Assembly (NCBI GenBank): GCA_030587365.1
Contig: JAUQZE010000003.1
Coordinates: forward strand, 124,001 to 188,000
Direction of reading: 5' to 3'
Length of the DNA: 64,000 bases
Origin: Candidatus Freyarchaeota archaeon
Lineage (GTDB): Archaea > Asgardarchaeota > Jordiarchaeia > Jordiarchaeales > Jordiarchaeaceae
Made by a program: the position numbers and the translations under genes. A model generated the notes under the pieces. It did no database searches. It was not told the DNA's origin and saw nothing but the letters and a program-made list of their open reading frames with translations. Each line of letters starts with the position of its first letter. Position 1 is the first letter of the stretch. Positions 42,488 to 51,151 of this stretch are shown one piece after another.

Positions 42488-42835
42488 ATGAAGCGTGTTG
42501 AAAAACAAACCGGTGGCGAAAAACTTGTGGGGCGTGCGCTGCGGTTAGTGGATTTGATAGATTACCAGGAAGGGGCTGTGGTGAGCAGGACAATAGTTGA
42601 TAGAAAGACGGGAACGGTAACCCTGTTCGCTTTTGACGAGGGTCAGGGATTGAGTGAGCATACGGCTCCGTTTGATGCTTTAGTCCAAATTCTTGACGGT
42701 GAAGCGGAGATTGTTATCTCGGGCAAATCTCTTCGCGTGAAGGAGGGCGAAATGGTTATAATGCCAGCCAATCAGCCACACGCCCTGAAAGCAGTAAAAA
42801 AATTCAAGATGATTCTAATAATGATTAGGTCTTGA
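42488..42835 (+). CDS. cupin-domain protein
   Basis: A 115-residue single-domain cupin. The two motifs are 'GQGLSEHTAPFDALVQILDG' (metal His and Glu/Gln positions) and 'EGEMVIMPANQPHALKAV' (second His). Such proteins bind a metal and either a sugar or small acid; function is unknown. GGAGG lies seven bases before the ATG. It is a single gene downstream of the CODH locus. Confidence 0.85.
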   Translation: MKRVEKQTGGEKLVGRALRLVDLIDYQEGAVVSRTIVDRKTGTVTLFAFDEGQGLSEHTAPFDALVQILDGEAEIVISGKSLRVKEGEMVIMPANQPHALKAVKKFKMILIMIRS

Positions 42836-43142
42836 AAGCCTTTGTGAGCCACTTTGTCCAGAACCGCGTTTGCGGTACTCGGCGTACTCAAATCCTTTCG
42901 ACACTTTATATCTACTGAGAACATTGACCTTAAAGCTTAGACCCGAATGGTCCCTCTCTACTTGCATTATACATACATGTATGCCAGAAAGATATATAAA
43001 CTTGGAAGATTCAATATAAGTGTGTTATAGCAAGTGAGATTCGAAAGCAAAGCGTAACTTGTTGAAACAAGACGAGAAAACCCTACTATATGAGTCCCCT
43101 TCGGGTTTAATCATTTAAAATTTTAGGAAAGGTGAAGACCTG
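42836..43142 (+). promoter_or_regulatory. promoter, operator and long leader of the 43143 gene
   Basis: CATACATGTATG (42972-42983), a perfect 12-bp palindrome, lies directly before the TATA box ATATATAAA (42992-43000). Transcription should start near 43022, giving a leader of about 120 nt with a small hairpin (CCCCTTCGGG). The leader shares short blocks (GAAAGC, AAAACCCT, AGTCC) with the leader of the paralogue at 48718. A regulator site is likely; a riboswitch is only a possibility. Confidence 0.5.
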
Positions 43143-43607
43143 ATGGCAGATATGAAAGATTTTTTTACCGGTTTGGTTTATGGTACAATACTTAGTTCCG
43201 CGGATAAGATCGGAATAAGGCCAATGTTACTGGGGCGCCAATCATCCAAAATATTAGGCCCTATGATAGGAAGTCTAGCGCAACAATTTATAGGCAAGGA
43301 ACCACCTAAAAACATGCAGGAATTTTTGAAGGTATTGGAAACAATTGGAAAAGATACCGGGGTATTAGGCAAAGAGTTTGAATTGAGTTACTTACAAAAC
43401 AAATTCAGCTTGAAAATAAAGGAATGCCTCTGGCTAGAAATGGCTAAATATGGGAAAACCCTAGGATACAATGCTTGCCCCCTGTGTGGTGTAGCAGTTA
43501 TGGCGATGGGAATCCTCGAGGCTATGAATCTTAGTCAAGTAGTAGGCATGGATGTTGAAAACAAGGATGGCAAATGTCAAATCAAACTAGGAACAGAAGA
43601 AAAATAA
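43143..43607 (+). CDS. Cys-containing protein, V4R-like fold possible (paralogue 1)
   Basis: A 154-residue protein. The first part 'GTILSSADKIGIRPMLLGRQ' is shared with the protein at 48718. The C-terminal part has 'ECLWLEMAKYGKTLGYNACP' and 'LCGVAVMAMG', three conserved cysteines, then a final strand pair. The order (Cys, 'GY', CPLCG, closing strands) recalls V4R or ATC-hydrolase domains, which bind small hydrophobic molecules, but the match is weak. GGTGAAG precedes the ATG. It has its own promoter and no operon partner. Confidence 0.65.
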   Translation: MADMKDFFTGLVYGTILSSADKIGIRPMLLGRQSSKILGPMIGSLAQQFIGKEPPKNMQEFLKVLETIGKDTGVLGKEFELSYLQNKFSLKIKECLWLEMAKYGKTLGYNACPLCGVAVMAMGILEAMNLSQVVGMDVENKDGKCQIKLGTEEK

Positions 43608-43920
43608 GTCCGATTTGAAGAAATAAAATAAGCCCTCATTTTTTCTATTTTTGAATAATGGATTAGGATTTTTTAGTACATGCAATCTAAAAGGAAATTG
43701 GTTTTTCAGAAGTGGTAAAAGATTCAAAGGTTAATTAACTGATTCTAGTTTTGTCTCTTTCCGCTTGGATTTTTTATGGGATTCTGAGAACCTAAAGGTT
43801 CTTCGTATTAATTTGATTGCTCCGTTCATAATTGGTTTTTTTTGCGGAAGATTTTTATAAAAGGTGGAAAAGCGTTCATTAACAATTTGAATCAAACTAT
43901 TTGTTTTTCACGAAAAAGGG
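43608..43920 (+). promoter_or_regulatory. intergenic region with operator-like dyad and TATA box
   Basis: AGAACC-TAAA-GGTTCT (43787-43802) is a 16-bp dyad; TTTTTATAAAAG (43852-43863) is a good TATA box for the enoyl-CoA hydratase gene at 43921. No gene lies in the rest. Confidence 0.5.
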
Positions 43921-44727
43921 ATGTTGAGAGAATTGTCGGAAGATATTGTTATAGTTAAACGAGAACCGCCCTTGGCATGGATCATTATGAACAGACCCAA
44001 AGTCAACGCTCTGAACGTTGCTCTGATTAACAAGCTTGATAAGACTTTTGACGACCTTTGGTTCGACAAGGAAGTTCACGTAGTAGTCTTGATGGGTACT
44101 GGTGAAAAAGCATTCTCTGCGGGAGCTGATCTTAAAGAGCCACCACCATTGACGCTAGGGGTTCCTATGGCTGTTTCTCAAATGGAAACCGCGCTGCTCA
44201 TGGCTAAATTAACCACCAAAATTGAAAAGTTCCCCAAGATTGTGATAGCGGCAATCAGGGGGTTTGCTCTCGGTGGAGGATGCGAACTCGCTAGCGCTTG
44301 TGACTTCAGAGTAGCTGCTGAAGGCTCCCAACTCGGACAACCGGAAATAGATCGTGGAATAATACCGGGGTGGGGAGGCACCATGAGACTGCCCAGACTT
44401 ATCGGACTCGCCAAGGCCAAGGAGCTCATACTCTCAGGCCAACCCATAGACGCGCAAGAAGCTTATAGAATCGGATTGGTAAACAAGGTGTTATCATTCC
44501 AAAACTTTGAGAAAGATGTAAAAGAGTACGCTCTAAAACTAGCCAACGGGCCCCCCGTCGCCCAGAGAGCAGCAAAATACGCGCTGAACTTCGGATCCCA
44601 AGGTCCTCTGGATGCGGGACTAATATTCGAAGGCGCTCTAGCAACCATCGCCACAGTTAGTGAGGATGCCAGGGAAGGCGTAATGGCGTTCCTAGAAAAG
44701 AGACAACCCAAATTCAAGGGCGCATAA
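43921..44727 (+). CDS. enoyl-CoA hydratase/isomerase family protein
   Basis: A 268-residue crotonase-fold enzyme. The oxyanion-hole strands are 'AFSAGADLKE' (about residues 61-70) and 'IRGFALGGGCELASACDF' (about 110-127); a catalytic Glu is present in 'GQPEIDRGIIPGWGG'. It ends in the typical 'FLEKRQPKFKG'. It would hydrate or isomerise an acyl-CoA double bond, and could act with the acyl-CoA synthetase at 5847 or the second family member at 62827. It is a single gene. Confidence 0.9.
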   Translation: MLRELSEDIVIVKREPPLAWIIMNRPKVNALNVALINKLDKTFDDLWFDKEVHVVVLMGTGEKAFSAGADLKEPPPLTLGVPMAVSQMETALLMAKLTTKIEKFPKIVIAAIRGFALGGGCELASACDFRVAAEGSQLGQPEIDRGIIPGWGGTMRLPRLIGLAKAKELILSGQPIDAQEAYRIGLVNKVLSFQNFEKDVKEYALKLANGPPVAQRAAKYALNFGSQGPLDAGLIFEGALATIATVSEDAREGVMAFLEKRQPKFKGA

Positions 44728-44823
44728 AGCCAATCAAAATTTTTTAAAACAATTTTACTCCCTTCTTTTTCTTTTTTTGAATTGTTAAAATAACTGTACT
44801 TGTTGAAAAAAGTGAATGTTAAA

Positions 44824-45618
44824 ATGAGTAAGAAAGGAAGTTACAAACGAGATTTGGTTAACTTGTTTGATGAATTTCTTAAAACAGAAGATGAGGGCAA
44901 GATTTTCGAGTTTATAATTTTGAATAGTAATCTTCCTGGACCTAGAGGAAATTTGGAATTAGCTGCGGAGTTTGCAGAATTGGTTGAGGAGTATTTCGTC
45001 AAGGATTCTGAAAGGCTGTGGAACCTGTGTTTAAAGTTAATGCGGTTTTCTTCGGATGAGGCGCCAGTCAACAATCCAAAAGAATTTCTCGCGTTCTGTG
45101 GAGCTTTTGCCATAGGTGCTATTGGCTCAGTCTCCTCAGATTTCTTTGAAGATGCATTATTCCGTTTACGAGAATTATCAAATGATCCGAGATGGAGAGT
45201 AAGAGAAGGTGTGGCGATGGGTCTTCAGAAGCTAATAGAAAGGCAAAGCCAAAAGACTTTGAAAGAATTAGATGGCTGGATAGCAAAAGATAATTGGCTT
45301 ACAATGAGGGCAGTAGTAGCAGGAGTGGCTGAACCCGCCTTGCTAAGAAATGAGCAGAATGCACGGTGGGCCTTAGAGCTGCATAAAAAAATCTTTGCTC
45401 AGGTTCTAGCTACTAAAGACCGTAAATCCGAGGGGTTCAAAAAATTGAAACACGCATTAGGCTATTCTATCAGTGTCGTCATTTATGCAATTCCAAAGGA
45501 AGGTTTCGGATATGTCTATCAACTCATAGATTCACAGGATTCGGATATTCTGTGGATAATTAACTCGACAATGTTAAATTTAAGGTTGTTTCCTCCTTTT
45601 TCGGCGTTGGGCTTTTAG
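44824..45618 (+). pseudogene. HEAT-repeat (AlkD-like) gene, 5' part, interrupted by an IS
   Basis: An all-helical protein whose repeats ('DPRWRVREGVAMGLQKLI', 'WLTMRAVVAGVAEPALL') resemble the HEAT-like fold of AlkD-type DNA glycosylases. Host sequence ends at 45563; the last codons to the stop at 45618 belong to the insertion sequence. Removing the IS with one TTAA copy joins 'ILWII' to 'KENLKKSRLTKNFPNEV...' and a natural stop at 47246, giving about 270 residues. The start is ATG 44824; TTG 44800 is an alternative. A truncated protein may still be made. Confidence 0.85.
45560..45583 (+). repeat. left terminal inverted repeat with TTAA target copy
   Basis: TTAA (45560-45563) then CTCGACAATGTTAAATTTAA (45564-45583). 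It is an exact reverse complement of 47150-47173. The transposase stop codon lies within it. Confidence 0.9.
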
Positions 45619-47169
45619 GCGGCTGCGGGTGGAGCGAGATCGATTATAAAGGTGCCTGACCACCAGACGAACTGCGTCCTCGTGCGAGAGCTGGTTTAGG
45701 GGTAGGGCGGCGCGCATCATCTCCCGAACATTGGCTACTGAGAGGTTGGGAAGAGCCTCCACTTCCAGCCGCCGCGTAAGCTCAGGGTCCCGGGGGTACT
45801 TCTGGGCCCAGTCCAGCTTTGTCTCGCCTATGAACCACAGGGCGATGGCGTCTAGGGCGGAGTGGTGCATCCAGGCCCGGTACTTGCGGGCTATGAGCTC
45901 ATCCCACCCCAGCTCCGACTTGGCGTCTTGGAATATGCGCTCCGCAAAGTAGCGCATGCTGCGCCACTGGGCTAGGGTCTTAAGGGAGGTGTCTCTGGGA
46001 GCGTTGCTCAGGGAATAGCTGTGGTCGCCGTCCTCTTCGCGTCTTATGAAGAGCCACTCCTCCCTTACCCGCCCCTCGTCGTCCATGGTCCACACCCGTC
46101 GGGCGGCGCACCAGTAGCTCAGCGTTCCCCGCTCCGCGGGACGGAGTTCGACTTCCCGCCAGTCTAGGTCGGGGTGGTGAATCAGCTTCTGCACCTTTAC
46201 TGGTTGTACTCCGTTAAGGACCTGCGGGCGGGTTGGGGGTCTTCCCCTCCCTCGCTTCTGAGGCTTCTCCGGAACTCCGGTCTCAGGCTTCTCCAGATAG
46301 ACGAGGGTGTTGGCGGGGATTTCTGCCAGGTAAAGGATTTTTTCTGCGTCTAGGGCGGCTCTGAAGGGGGCGCTTCGCCCGTAAAGGGTGTCGCAGCCCA
46401 CTATTTGGAAGGGTATTTTGTTTGTTTTAGCCCTCCGGATCATCTCCAGTCCTATTTCGATCTTGGTTGTGAAGGTTCTCTCCTGGGGGATGTGCAAGCG
46501 GCGGCGGAGGTCGGCGTGTTGTTCGTCAAACTACTCCTCTGACAGGTAGAGTTCTGCGTCCAGCATCAGCCAGATGTTTGCCTGGTAGTATCCTAGTGCC
46601 ACGCCGACCTGTCCTAGGTCTACCTTTCCCTGTCGGCCTAGGTACTGTCGGGCGGCTCCGGCGCTATCTGTTCCCGCCCGCTTGTCTCCGCTTTCGTCCA
46701 GGGTTAGCATGCCTCCCTGTAGTTCTGGTCTCTGGCGTACTTCGGCTTGGATCTGGTTGAAGACTGCGCGGGCTTGCCAGGGGGAGTCGGACATGAAGTG
46801 TTGCAGTTTCTGCCCGTCGTCCTGGGGTTGGTTTACGCGGCGGGCGATGTTGGCGTAGTTTCTCTTCTCCTCCATGGTCAGCGACCCCCGCATGTAGACC
46901 AGGGCTTGCTTGCTGGTGTCTCTGGTTTTTGTCCTGAAGCAGGCTCGGAAGCGAATCCAGATGCGCCGCAGCCTTTCAGCCAGGTCGGCGGTCTCTTCCA
47001 CGGGCAACCCCCAGCTTTTAGGGTCGAGGACACCATATCTTTCCTTCTCCGTGTAGTCTACCGTCATGTCCTGCGTGGAACCTCCTATCCAGATTTATGT
47101 GCTTCCACGAGGATAATCATACCATATCCTAGCAAAAATAAGACAAAAGTTAAATTTAACATTGTCGAG
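45564..47169 (-). mobile_element. 1606-bp insertion sequence (IS701-like)
   Basis: The element has 20-bp perfect terminal inverted repeats, flanking TTAA direct repeats (45560-45563 and 47170-47173) and one transposase gene filling it. Four-base target duplications and transposase type fit the IS701 group; the family name is a visual judgement. GC content is clearly higher than in the surrounding AT-rich DNA, indicating recent arrival from another host. The insertion splits the HEAT gene starting at 44824. Ends are identical, so the element is young, but the transposase carries an in-frame amber codon. Confidence 0.9.
45580..47067 (-). pseudogene. DDE transposase with one in-frame TAG stop
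   Basis: One reading frame runs from ATG 47067 to 45580 with a single TAG at 46531-46533. The first part (178 residues) holds the N-terminal region and first acidic motif (GGMLTLDESGDKRAG). The frame resumes after the stop as 'FDEQHADLRRRLHIPQERTF' with 'IVGCDTLYGRS' (second Asp) and 'AERIFQDAKSELGWDE' (Glu region). The family usually has Trp after 'LPEE' here, so TGG to TAG is the simplest change. Without suppression the product is truncated before the second catalytic Asp. Confidence 0.85.
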
Positions 47170-47173
47170 TTAA
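47150..47173 (-). repeat. right terminal inverted repeat with TTAA target copy
   Basis: TTAAATTTAACATTGTCGAG (47150-47169) then TTAA (47170-47173), exact inverse of 45560-45583. Confidence 0.9.
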
Positions 47174-47246
47174 AGAGAATTTGAAAAAGAGCAGGTTAAC
47201 CAAAAACTTTCCTAATGAAGTAAGCTCCATAATGAAATTAATATAA
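47174..47246 (+). pseudogene. 3' end of the IS-interrupted HEAT-repeat gene
   Basis: These 73 bases continue the frame broken at 45563 and give 'KENLKKSRLTKNFPNEVSSI' and a TAA at 47244-47246. The fit of the reading frame across the TTAA duplication confirms the insertion site. Confidence 0.85.
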
Positions 47247-47293
47247 ACTAATTCTATAGAGGGCTTTGGCTAGAATATTTCTTTATTCATTAC

Positions 47294-48388
47294 TCATTTT
47301 GTCGAGATAAGTTGCCCTTTTACACTTTTAATTTTAAGGAGCAGATCGTGCCTGTTCTGTGGGGGGATGATTTCCTTCTCTTTTTTCTGGAGTGTGATGG
47401 CATTCGATTGGCATGTTGTGGCGCAGTTTCCGCAGCCGATGCACCTGTTTAAGTCTACTGTTGAGATTCCGTCCACCATTTTTAATGCATCCATTTGACA
47501 ACGCTCTATGCAATTTTCACATCCGGTGCATGATTCGTGGTCTATCTGGACGTAATGGTTTGTAGAGAATAAATCTACGGGACGGGGGAGTAGTTTTAAG
47601 CTTGATAAAAACCCGCAGCAACACCCGCAACAACTGCAGATAAAATTCGGTCGCTGAGCATTTCCCGGTTGAAGGACTAATCCCGCTTCCTCGTTTTTTC
47701 TCAGGATTTCTAGGGCTTCTTCCTTGCTTATGGGGCGGGCCCATCCCTGATCAATATTTATTTGGGCCACAAACCCAAGAACCATACAAGTCTCATCTGA
47801 GGACGTTACTCTGCATGGCTGTCCTCTTATTTCTTGGGTCTTTCGGCATATGCATTCAGTTACTCCGATTGGTTCATCTGTTTTTTTAATTATTTCTATT
47901 AAGTCGTCATAAGTTGCTACTTGGTTCTTGCTGGTTATGCTTTCTTCTACTGGTATGACTCGGAGCTGGGAAATTCCCGTGTGGAATAATTCTTTACCAA
48001 ATCCCTCTTTGCCATATTGTGACATATCTTCCACGAATTCTTTCGTTAGTCTTTTTACTTGGAGCTCATGCATGCCGACCACTAGCATTGCGTTTGCATA
48101 GTATTTCTCGTCGCCCTCTTTTTTGTAATAGATGCCTCCCTTTTTTGCCATGTTGTCTAATTTTTCCTTTAACTCCTGTATAGACATTTCAGTTCTATCA
48201 AGGCGGCGGTAAATGCTCTCTAAGGGTTCAAACTCCCAGCTTAATTTTGTAGCGATTTTTGCTTCCTCAGGAGTAAAAATGTTCTTCAATATGCGCAGTT
48301 CTACACCGGACTTTGTGGGCGGGAATCCGATGGGCATTTGGTCGAGGTGTTTCTGCAATTCACGATAAACATCAACATGCGCAGCCAT
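47294..48388 (-). CDS. winged-helix/ferredoxin fusion protein
   Basis: A 364-residue protein. The N-terminal about 100 residues look like a winged helix (MPIGFPPTKSGVELRILKNI... 'IQELKEKLDNMAKKGGIYYK'). The middle has cysteine groups 'VTECICRKTQEIRGQPC' and 'ICSCCGCCCGFLSSL'. The C-terminus is a 2[4Fe-4S] ferredoxin ('CTGCENCIERCQMDAL', 'CIGCGNCATTCQSNAI'). The layout resembles the protein at 29994. It may be an Fe-S oxidoreductase component or a redox-responsive regulator; no partner gene is adjacent. Confidence 0.78.
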   Translation of the reverse strand: MAAHVDVYRELQKHLDQMPIGFPPTKSGVELRILKNIFTPEEAKIATKLSWEFEPLESIYRRLDRTEMSIQELKEKLDNMAKKGGIYYKKEGDEKYYANAMLVVGMHELQVKRLTKEFVEDMSQYGKEGFGKELFHTGISQLRVIPVEESITSKNQVATYDDLIEIIKKTDEPIGVTECICRKTQEIRGQPCRVTSSDETCMVLGFVAQINIDQGWARPISKEEALEILRKNEEAGLVLQPGNAQRPNFICSCCGCCCGFLSSLKLLPRPVDLFSTNHYVQIDHESCTGCENCIERCQMDALKMVDGISTVDLNRCIGCGNCATTCQSNAITLQKKEKEIIPPQNRHDLLLKIKSVKGQLISTK

Positions 48389-48717
48389 TAAAATCCCTCA
48401 TTCTAGTATCATATAAATGAAATTCATTTTTTAATAGTTGTGTATGAACTTTATGTATTCAGAATCATTTCCTATTCTAAATTATTTCACAACCCAAAAA
48501 GAATAGATTAATCAAAAACTATCTGATACATTCATCTTTTCTGCTAGATTATTACGTATCTAATTGCATTATAGATAAATTGCATAAACTTAAAATATGT
48601 ATATATATACTAATTATATTGAGGGTTGAAATTAGAAAGCGAACCATTAATAAAAACCCTTGACATAAGTCCAGGCCCTTTTTACGCCTGCAAACTTGCA
48701 AAGTGGGTGGTGAGTAT
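48389..48717 (+). promoter_or_regulatory. promoter and leader of the 48718 gene
   Basis: ATGTATATATATAC (48597-48610) is the TATA box. The leader of about 85-90 nt contains GAAAGC, AAAACCCT and AAGTCC blocks found in the same order before the paralogue at 43143. Further upstream is AT-rich without a gene. Confidence 0.45.
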
Positions 48718-49203
48718 ATGCCCATTAAAAGTGATCGTTATGATGCCCTAGCTTACAGCACTTCCTTAATTTTTGGTACGATACTTAGTGCCGCGGATAA
48801 GATGGGAATAAAGCCCATGCTACTCGGACGCCAGGCATCAAAAATAATCGCTTCCATATTTGGCGAACTCTCCAGACAGATTCAGGATAAAGAACCCGCA
48901 TCAAATCTGGAAGAGTTAATAAAAGACACAGAAAACATTACAAAAAGTTTCTCATCGATTCTTAACGTAGGAATCGAAGCGAGTTTCTCTGACAATTGTT
49001 ACACGGAGAAAATAATTGACTGCCCATATCTTGAAATGGCTAAATTTGGAAAATCTTGGGGATATAAAGCCTGCCCTCTGTGCGGTATAATGCTTATAAT
49101 GATGGGCAGCATCTCTGCACTCGGTTTCGCTGAAATTTTAGATGCAAAAATAGAAAACAATAAAAACACATGCGTACTCAAAATATTAATTGAACAAAAA
49201 TAG
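48718..49203 (+). CDS. Cys-containing protein, V4R-like fold possible (paralogue 2)
   Basis: A 161-residue paralogue of the protein at 43143, sharing 'GTILSAADKMGIKPMLLGRQ' and 'DCPYLEMAKFGKSWGYKACP' with 'LCGIMLIMMG'. The conserved cysteines are in the same places, which supports a shared ligand or metal site. ATG 48718 follows GGTGAGTAT; GTG 48703 is an in-frame alternative. The paralogues are 5 kb apart with the IS between them. Confidence 0.65.
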   Translation: MPIKSDRYDALAYSTSLIFGTILSAADKMGIKPMLLGRQASKIIASIFGELSRQIQDKEPASNLEELIKDTENITKSFSSILNVGIEASFSDNCYTEKIIDCPYLEMAKFGKSWGYKACPLCGIMLIMMGSISALGFAEILDAKIENNKNTCVLKILIEQK

Positions 49204-49433
49204 AGTAGTTCCAGAAATAAATTGAAAGCCCAGTTTTTACCTCTTTTCATAATTTTCTATTTTTAAGTATAATTACCCTTAACAGCCAAGTTCAACTTGG
49301 ATAAGATCCTTGTTTCACCTTCCGAGAAAATGCAGCTCCAGCTAGTTGGTATATCGGAAAAATTAAAGAACATGAATATGGGTGGAGAATGATAGAACGG
49401 TTCAAAGATTTTTTGGCGAGTGTGAAGTGAAAA

Positions 49434-49889
49434 TTGTCTGAATCATACTGGGCTGGAGAATTTGATGATGTTGATTTACCCGAGAATGAGGTTTCTGACC
49501 TTATCGAGGAGGGGCTCTGCAATCTGGGATTTATGATAGTTGAGAAGGAAGAGGATGAGGGGAAAATTGTTACCAGACTTAAGTCAGGTTACGTTGACTC
49601 TATCGGTTCAGTCACATTCAAGAAGAATAAAAAACATGTTTCCATCAGTATAAGCTATGAAATCATCAAGCCTGATGTTAAAAAGATTTCATTAGACGAA
49701 AAGACCATTGAAAGTGAGGTAAACAAGCTGGAAGAAACTTGGAAAAACCTTTCCAGAATGATTGATTCTTTATTTTCAAGTGGGTTTATTCCGGCACCGG
49801 AGATAAAAAGTGTTTACTGCCCACACTGCGGTAGAGAAATTGATTGGGATTCTTTCTTCTGCAAGTACTGTGGGCACGAAGTGAAATAA
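49434..49889 (+). CDS. unknown protein with C-terminal zinc ribbon
   Basis: A 151-residue protein. Residues 1-125 are an acidic alpha/beta region (starts MSESYWAGEFDDVDLPENEV, with the strand pair 'SIGSVTFKKNKKHVSISISY'). The end 'VYCPHCGREIDWDSFFCKYC' is a zinc ribbon. The start is TTG with GAAGTG upstream. No family was recognised for the first part. Confidence 0.65.
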   Translation: MSESYWAGEFDDVDLPENEVSDLIEEGLCNLGFMIVEKEEDEGKIVTRLKSGYVDSIGSVTFKKNKKHVSISISYEIIKPDVKKISLDEKTIESEVNKLEETWKNLSRMIDSLFSSGFIPAPEIKSVYCPHCGREIDWDSFFCKYCGHEVK

Positions 49890-49998
49890 ATTGGCTATCA
49901 ATTAGAGATGACTCATAGGGGTTTTGAGTACGATGAAACATTAGGTTACTAAACTATTTTTTATTGTGTTGGCTGGTGCTACTTAACGAATTCTGGTC

Positions 49999-50733
49999 TT
50001 ATTTTTTGATAGCTTTGATTGCTAGATTGTAGGAGAATCTACCGTAGTTTTTGAAATATTCTCTGTCCATAATTGCTCTAATAAAGGGGTCGAGGTACTT
50101 TATGTAATTTTTACCGAGGGCGATCATTCCGAGGGCGGCTAGAAGGTAGGCGAGGGGGTAGAGGAATAGACCTGAAGTGAAAACTTCTACTACCTTGAAG
50201 AATCCTTCTATAATGCTCCTTAGCTCTTTCACCGTGTATCTTTTGTGCGGTCCTGTGTAGCCTGGCTTCGCCCCAGCTTTATCCCCCCTGAATGTTAGTC
50301 TGCGAATTGAAGGTATCATTTTACTTAGCATGTAAACTATGTTATCGTAGTCGAGAAAGCTGAAAAGTCCCTTATGTGGTGTTGTTAGAATTATGGTTCC
50401 TCCTTTCTTTAAAATTCTGTGAGCTTCGTTTAGGAGAGTCTTTTCATGCTTTACGTGTTCAATTACTTCGCATACCGTTAGTGTGTCGAAAGCTTCGGTT
50501 TTAAATGGTAAATTCTCACCCGCGCAAACTAGGAACTCTAGCCAAGGGTAGATTTTTTTCCCTAATCGAATTTGATCCTTGTTCGGATCAACTCCGCAGG
50601 TCCTTTTACACTTTTTAGCAAAATGGATGGTATAGTAACCGGCTGAGGAGCCTAAATCAAGCAGCAGATACGAGCCCTCAGGTATCCAGGAGAAAACAAG
50701 CCTAGCATAGTCCCTTAAAGGATATATAAACAG
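49999..50733 (-). CDS. SAM-dependent methyltransferase with CTG start
   Basis: The frame is open from 50773 to 49999 with no ATG, GTG or TTG before residue 135. A CTG at 50733 is preceded seven bases upstream by GGAGGG and gives a 244-residue class I methyltransferase: motif I 'LLLDLGSSAGYYTIHFA', 'GVDPNKDQIRLGKKIYP' (acidic ribose loop), 'LTVCEVIEHVKHEKTL', 'ILKKGGTIILTTPHKG'. A hydrophobic segment (YPLAYLLAALGMIAL) near the end may touch the membrane. Starting at ATG 50331 would remove the whole SAM-binding site, so the CTG start is strongly preferred. Substrate is unknown, perhaps a lipid or glycan. Confidence 0.8.
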   Translation of the reverse strand: MFIYPLRDYARLVFSWIPEGSYLLLDLGSSAGYYTIHFAKKCKRTCGVDPNKDQIRLGKKIYPWLEFLVCAGENLPFKTEAFDTLTVCEVIEHVKHEKTLLNEAHRILKKGGTIILTTPHKGLFSFLDYDNIVYMLSKMIPSIRRLTFRGDKAGAKPGYTGPHKRYTVKELRSIIEGFFKVVEVFTSGLFLYPLAYLLAALGMIALGKNYIKYLDPFIRAIMDREYFKNYGRFSYNLAIKAIKK

Positions 50734-51151
50734 CGTTTTTCCCTCCAGTAAATGTGAAGTTTTGTTCTTAAGTTATAAACACCCCCATTAAAAACATTTT
50801 GGCTAGTTCTCCGAGCGGTTGCTTCAATTGCTATAAAGATTACTCAGTATATTTAGCAGTATCAGTAAAATAAGAATCATACCGCGAATATCTTTGAGAA
50901 CCTCCGAGGCCCCATTCTACCTGATATCGGGCAAATCCTAAAGGAAGTAGAAACTAAGGCTGCCCTCATGCATGTAGTGCTTGCACCATGCTCAAATAAA
51001 GTGTTGTGGTAATTTGAGTCGTAATCTAAAAAAAAGGGAAAATGGTGTAAGGAGGTTTCTTAGATTTAATGTAGTTCTGGTGTACATGGTTTGTGTATGA
51101 GTGAAACGGATAATTTTTGTCTTGAATGGGTATTTGGTACCCTGTTGGATT
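50734..51151. other. intergenic region with a possible gene scrap
   Basis: About 420 bp. A plus-strand frame near 50875-51012 reads 'NIFENLRGPILPDIGQILKE' and 'ALMHVVLAPCSN' and looks protein-like, but it has no start and no recognised family. The rest is AT-rich with no feature. Confidence 0.35.

Noticed and set aside
46531..46533. In-frame TAG in the transposase as a pyrrolysine codon
   Set aside because: The family has Trp at this place, which needs only a TGG to TAG change, and no pyl genes are seen here. It remains possible only if the host uses TAG as sense.
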